Source: Polyangiaceae bacterium (GTDB lineage Bacteria; Myxococcota_A; Polyangia; Polyangiales; Polyangiaceae). From it: DNA of 43,049 nt. Below, one piece after another: positions 34,821 through 42,950 of the stretch. The translations under genes and the position numbers were made by a program. Location of the stretch: the NCBI GenBank assembly GCA_020846005.1, contig JADLEQ010000018.1, positions 1-43,049 on the forward strand. Direction: 5' to 3'. A model generated the notes under the pieces. That model was not told where the DNA came from. It was given only the letters and a program-made list of their open reading frames with translations, and did not search any database. Position 1 is the first letter of the stretch; every line of letters starts with the position of its first letter.

Positions 34821-34850
34821 GATCGAAGCCGGCGCCGCGAGCGCCCACCA

Positions 34851-34872
34851 GAAGAGGACGACGACCATCATG
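34851..34872 (+). promoter_or_regulatory. Ribosome-binding site of the collagen-like gene
   Basis: GAAGAGGA at 34851-34858 lies 11 bases before the ATG at 34870. Spacing is slightly long but no other site is visible. Confidence 0.45.
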
Positions 34873-36435
34873 ATTCGCAAGCTGGAGAGGAGCGTTTCCA
34901 CGGTCCTGGCGGCCCTCGCGCTCGCCACGTCGGCCTCCGCCGCGGTCCCCCCCTACTTGACGCAGCAGGGCCGGCTCTTCGATTCGGGCGGCGCGCCGGT
35001 CGACGGCGTGGTCACCGTCGTGTTCTCGTTGTACGACGCGCCGGCGGGCGGGGTCCCGCTGTGGACGGAGACCCACTCCCTCACGCTCGACTCGGGGTAC
35101 TTCTCGGCGCAGCTCGGCAGCGTCACGCCGCTCGACGCCGCGCTGTTCGCTACCCAACCCCGGTATCTTGGGATGCAGGTCGGGGCGGACGCGGAGATGA
35201 CCCCGCGGCAGCCCGTCACCAGCGTGCCGTACGCGCTCCTCGCCGGCGCCGCGGACGACGCCGTGGGCGACATCCACCCGCTCACCGTGACGGTCGGCGG
35301 CGTGCTCGTCATCGACGAGAACGGCAACTGGGTGGGGCCGTCGTCGGGGCTCGTCGGGCCGACGGGCCCCGCGGGGCCACAGGGAGACACCGGCCCAGCC
35401 GGCGCGACCGGCCCTGCGGGCGCCGACGGCGCGACCGGCCCTGCGGGCGCCGACGGCGCGACCGGCCCTGCGGGCGCCGACGGCGCGACCGGCCCTGCGG
35501 GCGCCGACGGCGCGACCGGCCCTGCGGGCGCGGCAGGTCCCGCCGGCGCGCCGGGCGCGACCGGCCCCGCGGGCGCGACGGGCCCCGCCGGCCCCGCGGG
35601 CGCGACGGGCCCCGCCGGCCCCGCGGGCGCGACGGGCCCCGCCGGCCCCGCGGGCGCGACCGGCCCCGCGGGCGCGACGGGCCCCGCGGGCGCGACGGGC
35701 GCGACGGGCCCGCGCGGGCTCACGGGTCCCGCCGGCCCCGTAGGCCCCACGGGCTCCGCCGGCCCGGTCGGCCCCACGGGTCCGGCCGGCGCCACGGGCG
35801 CGACGGGGCCGAGTGGCCTGACCGGGGCCGCGGGCCCGAGCGGCCCCACGGGCGCGACCGGGCCGATCGGTCCCGCCGGTCCGATCGGTCCGACCGGTGC
35901 CGCGGGCGCGACGGGCGCCACGGGGCCGCGCGGGCTCACGGGCGCTGCTGGCCCCGTCGGTCCCACGGGCGCCGCTGGCCCCGTCGGTCCCACCGGTCCC
36001 ACGGGCGCGACGGGTCCGACCGGCGCCCGCGGGCTCACGGGGTCGGCGGGCGCGACGGGTCCGACCGGCCCCACCGGCCCTACGGGACCGATCGGCCCGG
36101 CGGGCCCCTCGAGCGCCAACCGCTTCGCGGGCGTGACCACCGCCGTCTACTCGGGCGACTTCGGGGCGTCCGGCACCGGGTACCTGAAGGCGGACGAGCA
36201 GTGCCAGTCGTTCTTCGGGGCCGACGCCCTGGTCTGCACGTCCCAGGACGTGATCCGCGCGCTCCGGAGGAACGGCTACTCATTGCCCGGCGGCTGGATC
36301 TTCTCCGGCGCGGGCGACCAGGACTGCCAGGGCTGGGAGATGATGGACGCGTCCGGCACCGTGTGGACGGGCACCTCGTTCTCCACGTCGTACTGCGGCA
36401 GCCAGTGGCCGCTCCTGTGTTGCGCGCCGGAGTGA
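34870..36435 (+). CDS. Collagen-like secreted protein
   Basis: 521 residues. A signal peptide (to about Ala25) precedes an N-terminal domain (about 28-125) with [33 protein letters not shown] and [13 protein letters not shown], a module common in secreted bacterial fibre-like proteins. From Gly160 run 85 uninterrupted Gly-X-Y triplets, dominated by GPT, GPA and GAT. Thr in Y position is a usual O-glycosylation site in bacterial collagens. The C-terminal 105 residues form a Cys-containing globular domain (six Cys, ending PLLCCAPE), likely a trimerisation or binding head. Expected form: a trimeric surface fibre. No transmembrane anchor was seen. Confidence 0.88.
   Translation: MIRKLERSVSTVLAALALATSASAAVPPYLTQQGRLFDSGGAPVDGVVTVVFSLYDAPAGGVPLWTETHSLTLDSGYFSAQLGSVTPLDAALFATQPRYLGMQVGADAEMTPRQPVTSVPYALLAGAADDAVGDIHPLTVTVGGVLVIDENGNWVGPSSGLVGPTGPAGPQGDTGPAGATGPAGADGATGPAGADGATGPAGADGATGPAGADGATGPAGAAGPAGAPGATGPAGATGPAGPAGATGPAGPAGATGPAGPAGATGPAGATGPAGATGATGPRGLTGPAGPVGPTGSAGPVGPTGPAGATGATGPSGLTGAAGPSGPTGATGPIGPAGPIGPTGAAGATGATGPRGLTGAAGPVGPTGAAGPVGPTGPTGATGPTGARGLTGSAGATGPTGPTGPTGPIGPAGPSSANRFAGVTTAVYSGDFGASGTGYLKADEQCQSFFGADALVCTSQDVIRALRRNGYSLPGGWIFSGAGDQDCQGWEMMDASGTVWTGTSFSTSYCGSQWPLLCCAPE
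35401..35535 (+). repeat. 27-bp in-frame repeat in the collagen region, four copies plus a variant
   Basis: Four identical 27-bp copies (35401-35508) coding GATGPAGAD, followed by a fifth that differs near its end. Recent slippage expansion is likely, adding or removing three triplets per unit. Confidence 0.9.
35581..35661 (+). repeat. Second 27-bp in-frame repeat in the collagen region, three copies
   Basis: Three near-identical 27-bp units coding GPAGPAGAT, the last with one base change. Confidence 0.88.
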
Positions 36436-36487
36436 CCCCGCGCCCCCGAGGAGCGCGGACGCGCGTCGCGGCGCGTGGCGCCGGGTC

Positions 36488-37594
36488 GTGACTACCGTAC
36501 GGCCGCCGCTCGTCCTCAGCATGATCGTCAAGGACGAGGCGCACGTCCTCGCCCGGTGTCTCCGCACCATCGAGCCGCTGCTGTCGGCGTGGGCGATCGT
36601 GGACACCGGGTCGACGGACGGCACCCCGGAGGTCGCCGCGCGCGAGCTCGGCCACCTCCCGGGCGCCGTCCACTCGCGCCCGTGGCGGGATTTCGGCACC
36701 AACCGCACCGAGGCGCTGGAGCTCGCCCGCCCCCTCGGTCCGTACGTCGTGTGGATCGACGCCGACGAGGTGCTCGTGCGGGAGGACGCCTTCGAGCTGC
36801 CGGCGCTCGACGCCGACGCCTACCGGATCGAGCACGTCGCGAACGACGACCGCACGCGCTTCTGGCTGCCGCGGATCGTCCGCTCGTCGCTCCCCTTCCG
36901 ATGGGTCGGCGTGCTCCACGAGTACCTGCACTGCACGCGGGAGCACCGCGCCGAGAACCTCTCGGGCGCGCGGACGCTCGGCTTCTTCGACTCCGCGCGC
37001 AACCGCGATCCGAAGGCCAAGTACGCCCGCGACATCGAGACGCTGGAGCGCGCGCTCGAGCGCCAGCCGACCGACGCTCGCTACGTGTTCTACCTGGCGC
37101 AGAGCCAGCGGGACGCCGGCCGTTTAGAGGACGCGATCGCGACCTACGCCCGCCGGGCCGCGATGGGGGGCTGGGAGGAGGAGACCTGGTACGCGCGGTA
37201 CCAGGTAGCGGTCCTCTCCGAGCGAGCCGGGCGCCCGGTAGAGGAGGTGGAGGCCGCGTACCTGGCCGCGTACGAGCTCCGCCCCTCGCGGGCCGAGCCC
37301 CTCTGCGAGCTCGCGCGGCTGCACCGCGAGCAGGGCCGTCACGCGCTCGCGTGGGTGTACGCGAACGCCGCTGTCTGCGCTGCGCGCCCGGACGATCTGC
37401 TGTTTCTCGACGCGTCGGTCTACGAGTGGCGGGCGCTCGACGAGCTCTCCGTGGCGTCCTACTGGACGGGCAGGCTCGAGGACGCGCGCTCGCTGCAGGA
37501 GCAGCTCCTCGGCGGCGGTCGCCTCCCAGCGGGCGAGCGCCGGCGCGTGGAGGAGAACCTCGCGTTCACGGAGCGGGCGCTGGCGGCGCGTTGA
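36488..37594 (+). CDS. Glycosyltransferase family 2 with TPR-like C-terminus
   Basis: 368 residues, cytoplasmic. The N-terminal GT-A fold has LVLSMIVKDEAHVLARCL, VDTGSTDGT and WIDADEVL, the last (Asp91-Ala-Asp93) being the metal/nucleotide-sugar site. Then FRWVGVLHEYL, typical of the group of TPR-fused glycosyltransferases. From about 185 to the end are helical repeats (ARYVFYLAQSQRDAGRLEDAIATYARRA). The GTG at 36488 is chosen because the first strand needs PLVLSMIVKDE; an internal ATG would cut it. Likely transfers a sugar to a surface glycan or protein. It is tempting, given the preceding gene, to suggest glycosylation of the Thr-rich collagen fibre, but that is inference. Confidence 0.85.
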   Translation: MTTVRPPLVLSMIVKDEAHVLARCLRTIEPLLSAWAIVDTGSTDGTPEVAARELGHLPGAVHSRPWRDFGTNRTEALELARPLGPYVVWIDADEVLVREDAFELPALDADAYRIEHVANDDRTRFWLPRIVRSSLPFRWVGVLHEYLHCTREHRAENLSGARTLGFFDSARNRDPKAKYARDIETLERALERQPTDARYVFYLAQSQRDAGRLEDAIATYARRAAMGGWEEETWYARYQVAVLSERAGRPVEEVEAAYLAAYELRPSRAEPLCELARLHREQGRHALAWVYANAAVCAARPDDLLFLDASVYEWRALDELSVASYWTGRLEDARSLQEQLLGGGRLPAGERRRVEENLAFTERALAAR

Positions 37595-38459
37595 GCGCGC
37601 GCCCCGCGCCGGAGGCGCGGTCGACGGCGGCACGGAGCCCGCCCAGCCGGGGATCGCCGGGGGCCGACGCGGCGAGTCGATCGAGGTGGTGGCGCGCCTC
37701 GGCGAGCGCCCCCGCCTCCAGCGTGAGCCACACGAGGTTGTGGCGGGCGTCGGCGCGATCCGGATCGAGCGCGAGCGCGCGCAGGTACGCCTCCCGCGCA
37801 GGCCCGTAGCGCTTCAGCCCCTGGTGGACGACGCCCAGGTTGAAGTGGGCTCCAGAGTCGGACGCGTCCTCCGCCACCATCGCGCGGAAGCTCGCCTCGG
37901 CCGTCACGAGATCGCCCTTCGCGAAGGCGACCAGGCCCGTGAGTTGGTGCGCCGAGGCGCCGCGCCCCGCCTGGATCGCGGCGCGGGCGTGCCGCGCGGC
38001 AAGGTCGAGATCGCCCTGCGCGTGGGCCCGGAGCGCGAGCGCCTGGTGAGCGTGCGCGTTCGCCGGCTGCCGCGCGAGCGTGGCCGAGGCCCATCGCTCG
38101 GCGTCCTCGAGCGCGCCCTCCCTCGCCGCGGCCTCCGCACGGTGGCCGTCGAGCTCCTGCCCGCACGCCTTGCGCGTCGCCGCGATCACGGCTCGAGCCT
38201 CCACGCTCAGGCCCTGATCGAGCGCCGCCGATGCGGCGACCGCCGCGCACGAACAGCCGGCCCGCTGGGCGCAGGCGCGCTCCACGCGCTCGGCCGCGAG
38301 CGGACGACGCGCGCCGCGGAGCGCGCTCGCGATCGCGGCGGCGTCGACGCGCGGACCGCCCCCCCGCCGCGCGACGAGCAGCAGCGCTCCCGCGCCCACC
38401 GCCAGCGCAGTGAGCGCGATCGCGGCCGAGCCGAGCGGCGCTCGGGGGGAGGCGGTCAC
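37566..38459 (-). CDS. TPR-repeat membrane protein
   Basis: 297 residues starting with GTG at 38459. A single hydrophobic helix at about 11-30 anchors it; the rest is outside or inside the membrane depending on orientation (Arg-Arg after the helix favours a cytoplasmic tail). Residues about 125-270 contain TPR units (WASATLARQPANAHAHQALALRAHAQGDLDLAARHARAA-like and HFNLGVVHQGLKRYGPAREAYLRAL, with LALDPDRADARHNLVWL). Two Cys near residue 65 (CAQRAGCSC) precede them. The gene begins 19 bases after asd and overlaps the glycosyltransferase 3' end by 29 bases. Confidence 0.78.
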   Translation of the reverse strand: MTASPRAPLGSAAIALTALAVGAGALLLVARRGGGPRVDAAAIASALRGARRPLAAERVERACAQRAGCSCAAVAASAALDQGLSVEARAVIAATRKACGQELDGHRAEAAAREGALEDAERWASATLARQPANAHAHQALALRAHAQGDLDLAARHARAAIQAGRGASAHQLTGLVAFAKGDLVTAEASFRAMVAEDASDSGAHFNLGVVHQGLKRYGPAREAYLRALALDPDRADARHNLVWLTLEAGALAEARHHLDRLAASAPGDPRLGGLRAAVDRASGAGRALNAPPAPAP

Positions 38460-38478
38460 CTGGCGGGAGCCCTCTCGA

Positions 38479-39477
38479 CTAGAGGATCTCGGCGATCTGG
38501 ACGGCGTTGAGCGCCGCGCCCTTCAGCAGGTTGTCGGCGACGACCCAGAGGTTGATGGCGTTCGGGACGCACAGATCGTCGCGCACCCGGCCGACGAACA
38601 CGGCGTCGCGGCCCGCGGCCTGCAGCGGCTGCGGCTCTCCCCCCGGGGCGTAGTCGCCCTCGCGCAGCTCGACGCCGGGCGCGCTGCGGAGCAGCTCCTT
38701 CGCGCGCGCCGCGCTCATCGGCTCGCGGAACCGGACGTGGACGCTCTCCGAGTGGCCCGTCTCCACCGGGACGCGCACGCACGTCGGCGTGACGCCGATC
38801 GACGCGTCGCCCAGGATCTTCCGGGTCTCGTTCACCATCTTCAGCTCCTCCTCGCTGTAGCCGTCCCGTCCGGGCTTCCAGTCGCTGATCACGTTGAGCG
38901 CGATCTGGCCGGGGAACACGCTGGGCGTCGGCGACTCCCCGGCGGCGAGCTGGCGGAGCTGCGCGTGGAGCTCCTCCACGGCGGCGTGCCCCTTCCCGCT
39001 CGTCGCCTGGTAGGTGGAGACGACGATGTGCTCGATGTGCGCGGCCGCGTGCAGCGGCTGGAGCGCGACGACGAGCTGGATGGTGCTGCAGTTCGGGTTG
39101 GCGATGATGCCCCTCGGGCGGTTCGCGGCCGCTCCCGGGTTGACCTCGGGGACGACGAGCGGCACCTGGTCGTCCATCCGCCAGGCGCTCGAGTTGTCGA
39201 TGACCACGGCCCCCGCCGCGGCGGCCACCGGCGCCCACTCCCGGGACGGCCCCGCGCCGGCGCTGAACAGCGCGACGTCGACGCCGCGGAACGACCCGGG
39301 CCCGAGCGCCTGCACCTGCACCTTCCCGCCCGCGAACGGCAGCTCCACGCCCGCCGAGCGTGGTGACGCGAGCGCCACCAGCCGCGACAGCGGGAAGCGG
39401 CGCTTCTCCAGCGTACGCAACATCTCTCGCCCCACGGCTCCCGTCGCACCGACCACCGCGACCACGCGCTCGACCAT
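38479..39477 (-). CDS. asd: Aspartate-semialdehyde dehydrogenase
   Basis: 332 residues, the usual length. It reduces aspartyl-4-phosphate to aspartate-4-semialdehyde with NADPH, the branch point to lysine/diaminopimelate, threonine and methionine. Signatures: VVGATGAVG (Rossmann dinucleotide site), SAWRMD, PLVVPEVN, and IIANPNCSTIQ with the catalytic Cys130; later TSGKGHAAVEEL, VPVETGHSESVHVRF and DLCVPNAINLWVVADNLLKGAALNAVQI. The ATG at 39477 has a GGAGA ribosome site 7 bases upstream. The TPR membrane-protein gene follows after 19 bases; no other lysine-pathway gene is adjacent. Confidence 0.97.
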   Translation of the reverse strand: MVERVVAVVGATGAVGREMLRTLEKRRFPLSRLVALASPRSAGVELPFAGGKVQVQALGPGSFRGVDVALFSAGAGPSREWAPVAAAAGAVVIDNSSAWRMDDQVPLVVPEVNPGAAANRPRGIIANPNCSTIQLVVALQPLHAAAHIEHIVVSTYQATSGKGHAAVEELHAQLRQLAAGESPTPSVFPGQIALNVISDWKPGRDGYSEEELKMVNETRKILGDASIGVTPTCVRVPVETGHSESVHVRFREPMSAARAKELLRSAPGVELREGDYAPGGEPQPLQAAGRDAVFVGRVRDDLCVPNAINLWVVADNLLKGAALNAVQIAEIL

Positions 39478-39484
39478 CTCTCGA

Positions 39485-39534
39485 TCTCCGTTTCCGTTGG
39501 CTGGCGCGCGCCACGCGCCGCGGCGCGCACCGTA
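39485..39534 (-). promoter_or_regulatory. asd: Promoter and ribosome-binding site of asd
   Basis: On the minus strand GGAGA (39489-39485) lies 7 bases before the ATG. TACGGT (39534-39529), preceded by TGC, is a candidate extended -10 giving a leader of about 45 bases. No clear -35. Confidence 0.45.
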
Positions 39535-39610
39535 GCACCGGCGAGGTCGATCGCCGGCCTCGCGCGGTGCGTCGCGTGCGCGCTGCGCCGCGCGGCGGCA
39601 GGGCGAGTGC

Positions 39611-39625
39611 TACGCTCGCGCCGTG
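39611..39625 (+). promoter_or_regulatory. Leaderless promoter -10 (TACGCT) of the 1014-residue lipoprotein
   Basis: TACGCT at 39611-39616, extended by TGC, ends 6 bases before the GTG at 39623. No ribosome site. Confidence 0.6.
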
Positions 39626-42600
39626 GCCCCGAGCACCCCCCCGCGCCGGGCGGCGGCGATCGCGGAGCTGGCTGCGGCGCTCGGGCTCGGCGCGCTCGCC
39701 GGGGCGTGCGCGCCCGGCGCGGCGCGCGCGCCTCGGATCCCCGCCGGCGACAGCCCGGGCGCGCTCCCGACCCCGGCGAGGGTGCTCCCCAGCACGTCGC
39801 TCACCGGCGCCGAGCTGGCGCTGCCCGGCGGCGACGTCCCCGTCGGCGCTACGTGGGTGCGCGTCGCCCTGCGGCCCGACGGCAGCCTCTGGCGCTCGGA
39901 CGAGGTGTGGCCGACGCAGCGCGCGCCGCGCTGGATGCCCCTCCCCGACCGTCTCGGCGGCGGCGTGCTGTTCCACGTCGCCGGAGAGGGCGAGACCCAG
40001 CTCTGGCGAGCCGAGTCGTTCACGGCGGCGCTCGCGCCGCTCGGGCGGCTCCCGCTCGAGACGGATCTGCCCGTGGCCGGCTTCGATCGGCTGCTGTTCA
40101 CCGAGCGGGCGAGCGGCGAGGTCCTCGGCGTCGACGCGCAGACGGGCGCGTACGTCGGGCCCGGTTCCTTGCCGGCGGCGGCCGCGTATCGCGAGCTCGT
40201 GTTCGCGGACGCCTGGCACGGCGCCGTCGAGGTGCCCCTGCTCGGCGCGCTGCTCACCTTCGACGCGGGCCGCACCTGGCACCAGCCGCCGGGCCTGGCC
40301 TCCGGGCCGTCGCTCGCGGACGGAACCATCACGCTCCTCACCGCCCGCGGGCGAGTCGCCGTGGCGCGCGACGGCGCGCTGACACCGATCGGCGACGGCG
40401 CCGTCCCCGCGCCGCAGCTCGGGCACCACGCGGAGTGGGCGCCCCCACGCCCAGCGCGCCCCGCTTGGCGACCGCCGGAGGACTCGCTCGGTCGGGTGCC
40501 GCTCGAGCAGGCGCTCCGCCGCGGCTGGCCCGAGCGGGGCGGCACCGTCCTCGTCGCCCGGGCGGGGACGCTCACCCGCCTCCGCCTGGCGGACGGCAAG
40601 GTGCTCGAGCGCCGCGCGGGTGCGCTGCCCGGGACGACCGAGTGCGCGGCCGTTCCATGGGGAGCGGGGATGGGGTTTCTCTGCGAGGCCGGCGGCGGCG
40701 CCACCGCGCTCTACGCGTTCGTTCCCCCGCTCGGCGCCGCCCTGGCGCATCGGTGGGAGGACGCTCGCGCCGTCGCGCCGGGCGAGACCGGCGCGCTCGC
40801 GGTGCGCGGCGGCTGTGCGCCGCGTGCGCGCCCCGGCGCGTACTGCGTGCTCGCGCCCGGGAACGAGCGGGAGCTCATCATTCGCGGCGATCCGGGCGCG
40901 GAGCGGGTGGTCGCTCTCGCGGGCGGCCGCGCCGCGGTGCTCGAGCCGCCGCGGCTCGGCGCGTCCGGCCGGATCACCGTGATCCGGGGCGACGGCGCTA
41001 CGCGCACCGTCGGCTTGTCGTTCCCCGGGCACGCCGCCGAGGACTGGCCGCTCGTGCAGCGGGGCCTCTGGCTCGACTCGGCGACCGAGTCGCCCGCGCA
41101 CGGCGCGGTGCACGCATGGATCGCGGGCGGCGACGAGTTCGTCGGCGTCCGGATCGAGCTGGCGACGGGTCGCGCGATCTTGGGGCGGCGCCAGCGCGGG
41201 CTGCCCCACGCGGTCTTCTCCGGCCCGCGCGTCCTCGTCGCGGAGCCCGGGCGGACGGTGCGCGAGAGCGTGGACGGTGGCTTCACCGTACGCGAGGTGG
41301 ATCACCCCGGCGGAGGGCCCGCCGCGGCCGCAGCCAACCCACGCGGTGGCCCGGTCGAGCGCGGCTGCTCCCGGGCCGGCTGCGCGCTGGGCGGGTGGCT
41401 GCGGATCGGGTGGCAGGGCTCGAGCGAGGAGCCCGACGGTCGCCCAGCCCCCGTCCCCCAGCCGATCACCCGCCCGGCCCCGGCGGTCGGGCGCTGGTCG
41501 CTGCGCTGCCACTCGACGGGTGAGGTGTCGCCCGAGCCGCTCCCCGTCGCGGAGGTCCGCGAGTCGGATGACGAATCCCCGGTCCGCGTCGGCCTCCCGC
41601 GGCCGCCCTCCTTGCGTTGGCGTGCGGTACAGGTCCCGAGCCCGACGCAGCCCTTCGCCGAGCTCGCGCCGCCGAGCGTCGGCGCGAGCGACGTCGTGCT
41701 GTCGTTTGGCACGACGTGGCCGTCGCAGGTGCGCGGTTACGCCTGGGCGCCCCCGGGCGCGGACTGGACCCGGGCCGGCAAGGTGGTCGTGCGCGTCGCC
41801 GATCGCTTCCGCGCGGTGGGCGGGGCCTGGTCGAGCGGGCCGTCGCGCAGCCCCTGGGCGAGCCTCGAGGCAGCGCGCCAGGCGTTCGGGGACGATCCGC
41901 TGGCGGGCACGTCGTGGACACCGTTGGTCGACGCGGGGGGCCACGGCGCGCTGGTGTTCGTCCACAGCCGTGGAAACGTCGACGTGCTCCGCGTCGAGGA
42001 GGGGCGAAGCGTCGACGCCGTCCATGGACTGAACGCCCAGGGGCTCCTCTCGGCGACGAGCGCCGCTCGGATCTCCGGGGGGTGGTACGCGGCCGGGCTC
42101 TTCGGCACGACGCACTTCGTCGTCGCGCGGTTGCGGGGCCGGACGGCCGAGCGCGTCGCCGATTTCGATCTGTCGCTCGGCGAGCGGCGGCGCGCGATCC
42201 CGGCGACGCTGGTGCGCAGCACCGGCGGAGATCGACTCGGCGTGTGGCTCGCCGCCACCCGCACGCGCTCCGTCGGGACGACCTGGTACGTGCACCCGCT
42301 GGATCCGGCCACCGGCGAGGCGGGCGATCCGCTTGTGGTCGAGGGCGAGGCGCTGCGGGAGGCGCCGCGCGTGTGCGCGCCGGACGACTCCGGGTTCCTG
42401 CTCGTGGGGGAGCTGCCGATCGCGCCGCGCGTCACGTTCGAGAGCGCGGCCGAGGGCCTGACGGTGCGCGCCATCACGGCGCGCCTCATCGTCGGCGCGG
42501 GGGGCGTGTGCGTCGACGCGGTCGCCGCCCGCGCCGAGCGCCTGGTGCCGGCGGGCGCCGCGCGCTCGTCGGTCGCCGAGGTGGCGCGCTGGGCGCGCGG

Positions 42601-42667
42601 CGCGCCGACGGTGCCGCTCGTGGTCGACGCGGGGCGGCGGTGGGGGTTCAGGTGTGTCGCGGAGTGA
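39623..42667 (+). CDS. Large lipoprotein of unknown function, repetitive beta structure
   Basis: 1014 residues. The signal peptide ends in GALAGAC (Cys29). The rest is dominated by short beta strands with Gly/Asp turns, such as VRVALRPDGSLWRSDEV, LLTFDAGRTWHQP, VRESVDGGFTV and ALVFVHSRGNVDVL; the 'DAGRTWH' and 'SVDGGFTV' pieces recall Asp-box/YCF48-type propeller loops. A Pro-rich segment near 560-630 divides it into two large parts. No catalytic motif was recognised. It stands alone, transcribed divergently from asd and convergently with the minus-strand gene at the right edge. A surface sensor or binding protein is a guess. Confidence 0.75.
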   Translation: MAPSTPPRRAAAIAELAAALGLGALAGACAPGAARAPRIPAGDSPGALPTPARVLPSTSLTGAELALPGGDVPVGATWVRVALRPDGSLWRSDEVWPTQRAPRWMPLPDRLGGGVLFHVAGEGETQLWRAESFTAALAPLGRLPLETDLPVAGFDRLLFTERASGEVLGVDAQTGAYVGPGSLPAAAAYRELVFADAWHGAVEVPLLGALLTFDAGRTWHQPPGLASGPSLADGTITLLTARGRVAVARDGALTPIGDGAVPAPQLGHHAEWAPPRPARPAWRPPEDSLGRVPLEQALRRGWPERGGTVLVARAGTLTRLRLADGKVLERRAGALPGTTECAAVPWGAGMGFLCEAGGGATALYAFVPPLGAALAHRWEDARAVAPGETGALAVRGGCAPRARPGAYCVLAPGNERELIIRGDPGAERVVALAGGRAAVLEPPRLGASGRITVIRGDGATRTVGLSFPGHAAEDWPLVQRGLWLDSATESPAHGAVHAWIAGGDEFVGVRIELATGRAILGRRQRGLPHAVFSGPRVLVAEPGRTVRESVDGGFTVREVDHPGGGPAAAAANPRGGPVERGCSRAGCALGGWLRIGWQGSSEEPDGRPAPVPQPITRPAPAVGRWSLRCHSTGEVSPEPLPVAEVRESDDESPVRVGLPRPPSLRWRAVQVPSPTQPFAELAPPSVGASDVVLSFGTTWPSQVRGYAWAPPGADWTRAGKVVVRVADRFRAVGGAWSSGPSRSPWASLEAARQAFGDDPLAGTSWTPLVDAGGHGALVFVHSRGNVDVLRVEEGRSVDAVHGLNAQGLLSATSAARISGGWYAAGLFGTTHFVVARLRGRTAERVADFDLSLGERRRAIPATLVRSTGGDRLGVWLAATRTRSVGTTWYVHPLDPATGEAGDPLVVEGEALREAPRVCAPDDSGFLLVGELPIAPRVTFESAAEGLTVRAITARLIVGAGGVCVDAVAARAERLVPAGAARSSVAEVARWARGAPTVPLVVDAGRRWGFRCVAE

Positions 42668-42950
42668 CGGGGGAGTAGGGAGAGAGGGATGGGGTAGATG
42701 GCGGGGGCGGGGGCGGGGGCGAGGGCGGGGGCGAGGGCGAGGGCGAGGGCGGGAGCGGGAGCGGGGGCGGGGGCGGGGGCGGGAGCGGGAGCGAGTGCGA
42801 GTGCGAGTGCGAGTGCGAGTGCGAGTGCGAGTGCGAGTGCGAGGGCGAGGGCGGGAGGGCGAGCGAGTGCGAGGGCGGGGGTGCGCGGGGGTGGGCGCGG
42901 GCGCGCGACGGCGGGCGCGGGTGCGCGCGGGGCGGCTGGCGTTCGCGGGG
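42668..42950. other. Convergent intergenic spacer filled with hexamer repeats
   Basis: 283 bases between convergent genes. An open frame from 42698 codes only for Ala/Gly, Ala/Ser and Ala/Arg dipeptides and is judged non-coding. Confidence 0.7.
42701..42862 (+). repeat. Hexanucleotide repeat block (GCGGGG/GCGAGG/GCGGGA/GCGAGT)
   Basis: About 27 related hexamers of the form GCG(A/G)G(N), including eight perfect GCGAGT units at 42791-42838. Same family as the CTCTCG repeat at 1101, which reads CGAGAG on the other strand. Confidence 0.88.

Noticed and set aside
38456-42295. Very long minus-strand frame opposite the large lipoprotein and running over asd
   Set aside because: It overlaps asd in another frame and has shadow composition; asd and the 39623 gene have start signals and family or signal-peptide support.
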